A DNA stretch of 64,000 nt from Amoebophrya sp. A120 (lineage: Eukaryota > Sar > Dinophyceae > Syndiniales > Amoebophryaceae). This document shows, in pieces, positions 36,337 to 46,000 of the stretch (position 1 is the stretch's first letter; each line of letters begins with the position of its first letter). The stretch is taken from contig CAJINV010000001.1 in NCBI GenBank assembly GCA_905178155.1, forward strand, positions 13,363,713 through 13,427,712, given 5' to 3'. A program made the position numbers and the translations under genes. The notes below the pieces were generated by a model that saw only the letters and a list, made by a program, of their open reading frames with translations, did no database searches and was not told where the DNA came from.

Positions 36337-37474
36337 TCAGAAGCCCAAATTTTCCTCAGCAACCACAGCATCGGGGTATTGCCGGAAGATCAATTCCTCA
36401 GCAAACAAGTACGGAAACATAGAGGCAAGCAGCTCCGGGTGCTGCTCCTTCTGCACGGCCAAGAGGTCTCGGGCGTCTAACTCCATCACACCCAGGTGGA
36501 GGGCGATTAATCGGACGGAGTGCTGGGCGCAATCGTTAGACCCGGGAATCTCGTCGGCGGATACTCCCACATGGTCTGTGATCATCACAATCGCCCCCCG
36601 GCTCAGGTTACAACGCTCTGCGTAGCGGAACTGCATCCATCGTCTTACCTGTTAGTTTCAAGGTTATGAGCTGGTGCGCGTTACGCAGAATGAGCTGTTG
36701 CTTGTAGGTTAGGTTTAGGACTACGTTGATGATGAAAGAATGTTCCCGTGCAGGACGAAACAAGACCGGCTACAAACCGACGCGGACCCACACCTAGGCC
36801 AAAGAAAAAACTAAAAGAAAGAGCAAAAACTGAAATACATTCCGTATCTGTTGGGCGTCCAGCAAAAGAAACACGGTCCTTAACTCCGGCGGAAACATGG
36901 AAAACTGTTTCTCCAGCGTTTCTTTGAGCTGTGGAAAGAGGTACTTTTTCAAAATGTGGACGCCTTCCGCGAGCACAGCTTCCGCAAAGGATGGCGCCTG
37001 GGAGAATCTGTGCCCTACAACAGAATAGTTGGAAACTACGTCGGGCATATCGAACCTGCTGCTCTTTCTTGTATCGTTTTCTTGCAGGGGTACTTCGGAA
37101 GGAGCTTTCTGCAGAGGCGCCCCTGTGGTTGAAGTTCTCGCATCTTCTAACTGAAATTCCGGAATTCTCATGCCCTCGAAGTTTTTGTCTGCGGTGCTGC
37201 GCAGAAATTTGTGCCATTCCTCTTCCTGCACCTTTTCTTCCTCGGCAACGACGGCAGTGTCCCGATGGGAGAGAAAGGACTGCGGGGCGTTTCCGGATGT
37301 GGTCTGCCGCATAGACTGGAGCAAAATCCGGTCGGTCTCTTGCAACTGCGATCCCGATAGCGGCGTCGCCACACTGGACGCAGGCCAGGCCGGCGTGCCG
37401 GAAAAGACATCGACCGGACCGTGGGCCTTTCGATCGTTCTTGCCCGGGCGGCTGCTGCAACAGCTGCAATCCAT
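36337..37474 (-). CDS. Unknown 315-aa protein
   Basis: Exons 36839-37474 and 36337-36648 join across a 190-bp GTATTT..AACAG intron in phase 0. The N-terminal half is low complexity with a Cys-rich start (MDCSCCSSRPGK). The middle is helical (FAEAVLAEGVHILKKYLFPQLKETLEKQ). The C-terminal exon is a compact globular-looking segment (GAIVMITDHVGVSADEIPG, SVRLIALHLGVMELDARDLL, LFAEELIFRQYPD). The open frame extends upstream of the chosen ATG without a Met, so an earlier exon is possible. No family is recognised. Confidence 0.55.
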
Positions 37475-38110
37475 CTTGACCTTTCTTGGTCGTTTCCTGT
37501 CGAGAACGGTCGGTAGTGCTAGTGGACGTGCGAATTTGCACTGGCTCCAATGGCAGCAAAAACTTCAAGAATCTGAGATCGTAAATCAAGTCAGTGGGGT
37601 CTGAAACAAATACCTGATGGTGCGGGCGTTGGAAAGAAACGAATAAATCAGCGCATTACGAAAATGAAAAAAATGAATCCATACATAAATTCTTACACGA
37701 CCAGCAAACAACGAGCAGATAAAGACGACACCAGCTTCGTGAGCGAAAAGACTGATGAGTGATGCTTGAACGGTTTCTAAACAACGACCTGAAGTACGAC
37801 CTGCAGAGCAAGCTGTCTGAGGAAGAAGAAGAACGACTCGATGCAACACGAATAACTTCTGTCCCCTGCAAACGCGCGGAACTATCACAGAAAGACGAAG
37901 ACGAAATGGACGAAGGGAAGACGACTTAACCTGGATACGACTAGAATTCGAACACCATCACTAGCACAGAATGACAAACTATCTGACTTTTGCTCCTGGT
38001 AGTACTGGCCGCGCGGCTCGGCGAGAACAACAGTAGGCCTGATTTTCGTTGGTACAACATGCACGATGCGTTGTGATCTTCTATGTTTTGTTTCTCGCTA
38101 TAGCTATGGG
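37475..38110. other. Intergenic spacer
   Basis: 636 bp. A 100-codon minus-strand ORF (37586-37888) with a hydrophobic stretch has no motif, so it is not called. Confidence 0.5.
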
Positions 38111-40171
38111 TCAAAACTCAGCGTCGAGAGGCACAGACCCGGCCGCAAGCCTCTCCGCCCTGCGTTCCTCCTCGGACGCGGCACTGTACACGAACCCGCC
38201 CAACAGAGACCGCTCTACAGGCCCCCACCAAAAGAGGCGGCAGTTGCGGCGCACGCCCATGGAGAAGGGGTTCTTTTCGTCCGGGTAGGGTCGGGTCATT
38301 TCCTCGTTGGTGGTCAAATTCTGGGAGATCAGCCAGATGTGGAAGCAGCCCAGGTTGAACACCGCGATGCCGAACACGAAGCTGTAGAAAAACAAAAAGC
38401 TGGCCGCACCTTTCCGCCCGAACGACCGCATGGCGGCGTTGAAGCTCTTCGGACTCTGCACGAAGACGGTGGTCGCGGAGACGGTCAACACCCAGGCGCA
38501 GAGGAAGAACGTCGAGAAGAGAAACAGCACGAAGTATTTGTGGTTCCTCAGCCCGACGCAGTTGTTGATCCATGGACAATGGTGGTCGAACCGGTGCACG
38601 CAGTTGTTGCACTCACGACAGTGCTTCGCGCGGCTCGGCCGGTACAGATTGCACGTGGTGCACCACTTCCGCCGCAAGCGGACCCCGTTCACGATCTCCT
38701 CGATTTCTGGTTTCGCATTAGAAGTACTTCTTGTGCCACCGCCGAGCGTCTGGCTCCAGCTGTAGCTGTTGTTATCTCGCGGTAACACGCGATTCATATT
38801 CACCGCGTAGCGCTCGCGGTCGTCCGGTTGGTGTAGTTGGTATTGCTCTACAGATGAACCTGCACTACCAGCATGCGCACCAGCAGTGCCACCGCCACTA
38901 ATCGACGCCGACAATTTGGTTTTCCGCTGGTCTTGCATTCTCTGGAGTTCTTGTTCATTTGTGTAGTTCTCGTGGTCTAGTCTAATATCTTTGCTTTTCT
39001 TCTTACCAGATGGACTACTACTTCTGCTATAATTCTCCTCGTCCGCCGCTCTATGCTCCCCCTCCTGCAGCTCGATGCCGCCCCGGCTCTCCGCACGCTC
39101 CCTACCACTTCTGCTGCCGACTACTTCTGCTTCAGGCGACCCGCCTGGAATGTGCACGCTGCCATTTGGGACGACTTCGCGGCAGAGGTCGTAATCGTCC
39201 ATCATCGCAGCGACGGACCGGCTGCCGTTTTTACTGTACTCCTCGTCCCCGCCGACCGCCGCGGGATACAGACTTTCACGGGGTATGATCCCGGGATCTG
39301 TGCAGGCAGTGCGGAAGTAGGTGACTAGTGTCAGGGCGGTGAGGAACAGGGTTAAAGGCACGATCGCCCAGTACTGGTGCCCGGGTAGCTCCTGCTTGCC
39401 TCGGTACCGGGCGCGGTTTTGTTCGGAAGTGGATGATATTGTGGTTGTTAATGACGCTCCCCCTGTGCTATTCGTAGTTGTCAGAGGACGGTAGCTGTGC
39501 TGCAGCAAAGACGCGGACGGCGCTTGTGCGATCGGACTGGTCTTGCCGGTTGCAACAGAAGATGTCGCTTGCCGTCTGTGGTCCAAGAACGGTTTTGTTG
39601 AACTTGAGGCCACTGGCTTCGCACTACTACCAATATGCACTTGTGTTGCGGTTGCCGCAGGGACTGCTGAAGTGGAGGATACAGCCCTACTGATTTGCTC
39701 TGGGCCAACATGTTTGCCACCTGTCACGACCGCAGCTGAGGTTGTTTTGTAAAAATCTCGCTCAGCGTCGGCTTCTATACCCAGTGACCTGTAGTTCTCC
39801 GCGTCGAAAGTATCCACGTCACCCAGTTGCCTACCGTGACTGGTTTTCGGTCCGCAGAACTGCTCTACGTAGAATTCCGAGTCGGCTGGACACATAATCG
39901 GGAGAACCATGGAAAACAGCAGGACGACCGGCAGAACAATGAGTCCGGCAGTGATGACGAGGTTTTGCACGTCCGGCCCGGTGACCAGGGCTCCGTTCCA
40001 GAAAAACTTGTTGCGCCCCGGCCAGTTCTCCTCGAAGCGCACTAGCCGCCGGTGCTGCCTCTTGTTTCGCCGCGACGACGCGACCGGGTCCTCGAGCTCC
40101 ATGTTTATGTCCGCATGCCGCAGCCCCACTAGCTCCGTGCGATCCGCCCGTCGGGCTGCACCGCCCAGCAT
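38111..40171 (-). CDS. DHHC-type protein S-acyltransferase
   Basis: Single-exon ORF of 686 aa from the ATG at 40171. It transfers palmitate to cysteines of target proteins at Golgi, ER or plasma membranes. The zinc-binding Cys-rich domain runs [21 protein letters not shown] to the active-site DHHC at about residues 529-532, followed by [12 protein letters not shown]. Four membrane helices are seen: two before ([37 protein letters not shown]) and two after ([37 protein letters not shown]). A TTxE element (LTTNEE) and [11 protein letters not shown] follow, as in the ZDHHC9/14/18 and plant PAT branch. Unusual are two long low-complexity insertions, one between helices 1 and 2 (about 145 residues) and one between helix 2 and the Cys-rich domain (about 190 residues). 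Confidence 0.96.
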   Translation of the reverse strand: MLGGAARRADRTELVGLRHADINMELEDPVASSRRNKRQHRRLVRFEENWPGRNKFFWNGALVTGPDVQNLVITAGLIVLPVVLLFSMVLPIMCPADSEFYVEQFCGPKTSHGRQLGDVDTFDAENYRSLGIEADAERDFYKTTSAAVVTGGKHVGPEQISRAVSSTSAVPAATATQVHIGSSAKPVASSSTKPFLDHRRQATSSVATGKTSPIAQAPSASLLQHSYRPLTTTNSTGGASLTTTISSTSEQNRARYRGKQELPGHQYWAIVPLTLFLTALTLVTYFRTACTDPGIIPRESLYPAAVGGDEEYSKNGSRSVAAMMDDYDLCREVVPNGSVHIPGGSPEAEVVGSRSGRERAESRGGIELQEGEHRAADEENYSRSSSPSGKKKSKDIRLDHENYTNEQELQRMQDQRKTKLSASISGGGTAGAHAGSAGSSVEQYQLHQPDDRERYAVNMNRVLPRDNNSYSWSQTLGGGTRSTSNAKPEIEEIVNGVRLRRKWCTTCNLYRPSRAKHCRECNNCVHRFDHHCPWINNCVGLRNHKYFVLFLFSTFFLCAWVLTVSATTVFVQSPKSFNAAMRSFGRKGAASFLFFYSFVFGIAVFNLGCFHIWLISQNLTTNEEMTRPYPDEKNPFSMGVRRNCRLFWWGPVERSLLGGFVYSAASEEERRAERLAAGSVPLDAEF

Positions 40172-41420
40172 ACAGTGAATATGACGAACCGGGTTCTGGT
40201 AATTCTGGGCTCACGTCCTTACTAATGTGGTCTTGCGTTCAGAGCGATCGCTTTCCTGATCGGCATCACTCCAGAGCTTCGTGTCAGTACCGCGTGCACG
40301 AAGATTGATGCTTTACGAATATCGCAGCGGCCATGGCAGTGCACAGTGGTTTGGTAGCTCGATGTCCCTAGCGGCTCTTCTGAGTCCCTGACTCGATGTC
40401 CCTACTCCTTACTGAAAAGTTGGTACTGCTCATCAAGCGAACAAAAATGTTTCAATCTTAACAAGGCAGTTGATTATCGGCACGACAACCAGCACGAAAC
40501 CGGAGTACAGAAAACAACGAAAACATTTACTTCATCCAGCAAACAACGACTTTTCTCCGTCTACACACGCAGAAACGATGAGACCAAGAAAAACGAGGCA
40601 AGACGCAACTGGTTTTTTGTCTTGAAGATTTCGTTGAACACCAACGACATCGGCACCATGTGCTAGCAAATTGTGGAAGTGCCCGAGTCCTCTGGGTGAG
40701 AACCTCTCGCTTTATTTTTTTTCAGGGGGTTACATGAAATTGCATTTGCCTTGGTGCGCGTTTGATGTGTTGCATATCTTGTCCCGACGACTTTGAAAAT
40801 ATTTACGTACTTAAACTCTTCGAACTCTAGTGTACATTGAAGGCGGTTCGACTAGTCTGGCGGACTAATCAAAGCTATCGTAGATCGAATCTCTTTGGAA
40901 TCGGCTCAAAAGGCGTAGGCAGGGAGGAAGTTCAGCTTCGGGTTACGAGCCTCTGCTCCTCGTAACATCAAGAGATTCGGCGGTGACTTTGCAATAAGCA
41001 TGTAATTTTCAAGGGGGTTGGAAAGGGTTAGCTGAGGGTGTTGTAGTAGTTCTTGAGGTCTCACTGGTGGGTAGATACTGTTCGGTGCGATCTCATTCAC
41101 GAAGCTAAAAAGATTTCTTTGCCCCGTCGCTCGTGACAGGGTGTGTTTTTTTGATTTTTCTAAGTGACAAAATGATGATGTTAGTTTAGGGAACCTTCAA
41201 GACCACGGTTAATGAGATCTCACGACAGACTTGTTTGCCATAACCTGCTGCTGTTAGTTTAAGTTTATACTGGAAAAAGAAAAACGAGTTAAGTTAGGAA
41301 CGAAATTGCTAAAACCTGCGTATTCAAAAGTGTTTTTAATTCTGCGTAACAAAGAACTACAATTGCATTTGCTTTTCGGCCTCCCCCAGGCGACGAGTGC
41401 TTCGCGCCTCGTGCACCTTT
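40172..41420. other. Intergenic, possible orphan exon
   Basis: 1.25 kb between the acyltransferase and SSNA1. A minus-strand frame at 40906-41100 (read through NSIYPPVRPQELLQHP and ENYMLIAKSPPNLLML to a stop) has protein-like composition and stays open to about 41200, so it may be the terminal exon of a small unrecognised gene. No matching first exon was found. Confidence 0.35.
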
Positions 41421-42071
41421 TTACTCCGATCCCTGCTTCTTCTTGCTCAGGTTCACTGTCTCGCGCTTGAGCACGTGCAACAGTGTCTGACTCGATTCGA
41501 GGATCTTCATGTAGGCAGCCTGTTTTTTGCGAATTCAATAAAATTTGTACATCTGTTGTAGCATGCCCTACCAACATGTTGTTATGTTGTTGCCATACAA
41601 GGAGGAACATAACAGGAAATTCCAAGTGAGGAAATCAACAAAGAGGAAAAAATCAACTGCGTCCATACCTCCGTCTCCTGGATTGTCTTGTCGTACTCGT
41701 TGCGAGCCTGAGTCTTGCGCACGAGAGACTCGTTAATCTTCTGCAACCGATCCGTCAAGATGGAAAGCTCCTTCTGGATCTGTGTTTGGCGAGTTAGAAA
41801 ACGGGTGTGATTTCAAAATTTGACTAAAGAGTGTGTTGTCGCTTGTTTCATGCAGGACAAAGAGAATTCAGTGTCATCAGGTTATTTCTGCTGGTGGTGA
41901 CCCAGACATGCAAACTGAAAAATCAGGGCCAAAACCCAATCGTACCTTTCCCTTGTCTTCCTCCTCCTTCAGGATTTGTCGGTTGAGCTCTTCGCGCTTC
42001 TCCCGAAGATCCTCGATGCTCTTGACGAGCTCGTTGTTGTAGTTCTGCAATGTTGCTCCCTGTGCCGCCAT
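41421..42071 (-). CDS. SSNA1: SSNA1 / DIP13 coiled-coil protein
   Basis: Three exons (41946-42071, 41669-41779, 41421-41519), all phase 0, with introns of 166 and 149 bp, encode 111 aa. The protein is one continuous coiled coil matching the SSNA1/NA14/DIP13 family along its length: the N-terminal core [19 protein letters not shown], the middle [19 protein letters not shown] with NEYDKTI, and the C-terminal [20 protein letters not shown]. Known family members form fibrils that bind and branch microtubules at centrioles and basal bodies. The length (about 110-120 aa) is typical. The start [12 protein letters not shown] is the first ATG and aligns with family starts. Confidence 0.95.
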
Positions 42072-43094
42072 TTTGCTTGCTTTGTTTTATAGGCGTTGAG
42101 ATCCTATAAAAAAACTCTAAACCTGCTGATGATAACGCTCGAAAAAAATTCCGAACCGCCCTACAAGAAGGTTGATTGTGTTTTGGTGTTTGTTTTCGAA
42201 GTTCTTCAGCTTCACTAGAAGAAGGTGGCTTTTTTGTTGCTGGGTTGGGTGTGGTCGCGGAGCTATCCAATCTAGCGTAAACTTGCTGTCTGGGGGACGA
42301 TAGAAAACGCAACGAAATATCGGTGTCTCTAATTTCAGCAGATACTTTTTCCCAGTTATTCTTTTCGCCGAGGCTTCGTACTTGCAAAACGTAGCGCTAT
42401 CCTACACCAAACGTCAACGATGCTACGCCGTGCAAAAAGTCATCAATACGAGTTTGAACAGAGCCTTTGAAGCAAAACATTGCACGTAATAAATGGCATT
42501 TCAATCTGAGAGACTTCCCGTGTACGAAGGTAGTTGACGTTTACGTAAAGCATGAAAGAACGAACCGAGTTAATTGGTTTTCAAATTCGACGTAGTAATT
42601 CTAATTTCAACGACAAAAATGCTCTCATTTTCAATGCCCAGAAGCAGAACGCAACTAGCGAGCCATAACGAAGAAGCTTTTGGTAGACAAGACCGACCGG
42701 CACAAAGAAACTAACTCAGGTGTACGTAAAAAACCGTAGCTGGTCAACCGATCTAGACCAAGAGCAAGATATCTCAAATCGCACACTGCTGGAAACCATG
42801 TAACTGTAAGGCTCAGATGCAAACGCTAGCGGAAGGCTCTCTTCGGAAAGATGTACTTACGCTCGAATACCTCCCTACTCCCCAGCAAAAGTAAGTAGAC
42901 TTCGCTCCACAACAGGAGGCGCCCTGCCATTGATTCAGGACTACGCTCAAGAGACGCTCAGTTCAAGAACAGAATTCAATGAAAGCTTTTTGTGAAGTTG
43001 GTACAGCAAGATCAGCGACCTGGATGTGCGATAATCCTCCGAAATGAAGGAAGGGGGACAAGAAGAAAACCATGTGCGTTTAAGTAAGTACTCA
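42072..43094. other. Intergenic, no supported gene
   Basis: 1.0 kb upstream of SSNA1. One 154-codon minus ORF overlaps the SSNA1 first exon in another frame and is not credible. Confidence 0.5.
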
Positions 43095-46000
43095 CTACTC
43101 GCTTTTGTGCGGACTCGCGAGAATGCCGTGCTTAAAAACACCTTCAATAGCGGTTGTTTTATTTTCTGCCGGCGTTTCGTCTTCAGTCCCTGTTCCCAGC
43201 TCCAACTTCCCGGCTCCGTGCGGTCGCAGTTGTAGGTGCCCGAAGTTAAGCGGCAGGATGACTGGCTTGCTCTCATGCGACGAGCTTGCAGCATCGCTAG
43301 CGATTGCGTTTGTCTCTTCCAGAACGGTTCGCAGACACGAAACGAACTCTTCCGCAGCACTGCCACTGCTGTCCCACAGCTGTCCGTCCGAAAGTGCCGC
43401 GCATGAGTCTCGACGGAGCGTCACAGGGTTCCGCTTTTCGTCCAGAAACTCTACACCTCCTTCGTATCGCAGTTGATTGAAGTTTCGTTGGTGTGTTTCA
43501 TCGCTGACGACCACACACACTGAAACCCCCTTGCAAGACAGAGCATCTTGGACCCAATCTGCGGTAAGAGTCACGGATGCGAGCTTCCTCTGGTCTCGCT
43601 CTATCGCAGCGCTTAGCTTCCCGCGCCCGTGCTTTCCACGGCTGCCAGAGAAAGTCCCGTCAAACCGCCAGGATTTCAGCAAAGTCTCCTTGCTAGTTTT
43701 GTTAGGTGATGAAGCGCTGTGGTCCTCTCCTTGTTCACTTTGTTCCACCGTTGCAGCCGTCTCCTCTACCTCCAGCAACATTTGCCCTGCGCCGTCCCGC
43801 AGCCCCGCTCGCCACCCGCCCACGTAGACCAGTGGGAAGCTCTCGTCCACGCAGCGCAATTGCCCCTCGCCGTGCCGCTTGCCGTCGCGAAACTCGCCGA
43901 GATACTGGAAACTCCCGCTGTCTTCGAGGAGTTGGAAAGAACGATAGGTGGGTACTGCAGCAGCTTGCGCCCCACTGGTCGCAACGGGAGTCGTTGGCAC
44001 ACTGGTCGTCGCACCCTTCTTCGCCTGCAGGCCATGCGACGTTAACTTGCCCATGCCGTGGAATCGCCCTCGTTCGAAGTCGCCGTCGTAAATGAGTCGG
44101 CCGTCCCCGCTTACGTAGCTGCCGTGGCCGTGGAACTGGTTACTTTGCCACTGCCCCGAGTACTTTTCGCGCGTGGTGATGCACCGCCCAAAACCGCAAC
44201 GCTCGTCGTTCACCCAGTTCCCATCGTAGCAGAAAACTTGCGTCGCTTTGGGATCGGATTCCGCCACAGCAGCGACTGTTGTTTGCTTCAAATCCGCTAC
44301 GTTGCTTGCAGAACTACTTGTACCGCTTGTATTTTCCTGCTTTGAATCATTGTCCTTCCTTCGTTCTACCGTCATTAGCCCGTGCCCGTGCCTTTTGTCG
44401 GCGACCCACTGCCCGTCAAACCGCATGCCAAACTCCGGCGAAACGTAGACGCCTTCGCCGTGACGCTTGCCCTGCTGAAACTGGCCCTGGTAGCTGTCCC
44501 CGTTCTGCGGCCACGTGTAGCTGCCATAGCCGCGGTAGGGCGGTCGCTTCTTTTGCGCCGGGTTCACCTCGAGCTGGTGGCACTTCAGAAATCGCCGGCC
44601 CGACCGTGTGCGCACTGCCCAGAACAGGGCGAAGGAGAGACCATAAACGGCCCCGAGCTCCGCCCGCGCCTGCTTCGCGACAGAGGCGGCGAGCGAGGCA
44701 GCGACGGGCGCGACACCGTCGAGGGCCGGGATTAGAAAAAAACTCGACGAGGACAACGGTTGCGTGCAGTCGCGCAGGCTGCTGTTCTTGAACGTTTGCC
44801 TGTGTTTCCCGTACCCCGTCGCGCCGGAAAAAGTGAAGTACGCGTCGAAGGATCTTTCCTCGCCGGCAAAGAACGCAAGCTTCTGCAGGAACTCCTCGCA
44901 ACGTCTCCACAGTGCCCTGCGCACCGTGTCCACGCGGGCCAGAGCCTGCTCCGGCGCGTTCCCGTCTTCGTCGGAGGCATGCATGAACTTGTGCGCCAGC
45001 TGCCGCCCGAAATCACGCACCATGGCTGCGCTGTTCACTGGAGGGGGTGGCGTGGTTTGCATCATTTCCTCAAGATCATTTTTACCTTCGCCACTCTTTC
45101 GTCTTGCTGCCACATCAGCTGCTCCCGGCGCTTGTTGACCTTGTTGTTCCAATGGTAGAACTAAATCCTCGTCTTCCTCTCCCACACTTTTTGCAGCAGA
45201 AGACGACCCCTTCGGGGATGTGCGCAAGTCAAGCGGCAACTGGTCTAACTCGTCCGACTCAGTGCTCGAGCTCGTCGTTTCCGGCGAGTTTTGCGCATCT
45301 GCACCTGTCGCTGGAAACGCGATCAGCTCCTCGTCCGCGGAGTCGACAACTTCACTCGCACTCGCGCGGGCATCTACCTTCTGCTCCTCATTGCCAACCC
45401 CTGCATCTTCTTGTACTGTACCTGCAGCGGAAAAGTTCAGCTTTCGCGGCTCTGGAGCGGAGGAACACGCCGTGCCGGCAGCTCCGTGGTGCTCGCTGCT
45501 TCCCTGTTCACCGTCCGCGTTGGTTTTCGAAGTCCTTAGCTTGCCAATCAATGCGCGCTTTTTCTCGCTGGCCGCCCTGCTTTTTTGCTTGTACCAGGCC
45601 ATCGCGTCAGCTTTTTTCCTTCGCCAAGACGACGCCGTTTGCGCTGCGGATTCCCCCAGATCTACTTCGCGGAATTCTGACATGTCGACTTCGATGGGCG
45701 CATCGTCATCGTCGTCCATGGCGAACTGTTGCACTGCGCTCGGCGAACAGCTCATGTCCACGTCCCCCTCCACAGACGCGGCTGCGGTAGAGGCAGTTGT
45801 GGTGCCATCATCGTTGTAGAACCCTGTCAGGTCCACTGGCTTCCCCGAGGGGGCAGAAGTAGGCTCTTGTAGTTGTACACCGCTTGACGCACCGCTGGGT
45901 GTTTTTCCCGTCTGGGTCTGAGCAGAAGCTGAAGCTGCGGAGGTGGAACCGTCAAGAGCATTATTTGTTCTAGTGCCTTTACTCCGTGGCAAAATCACGC

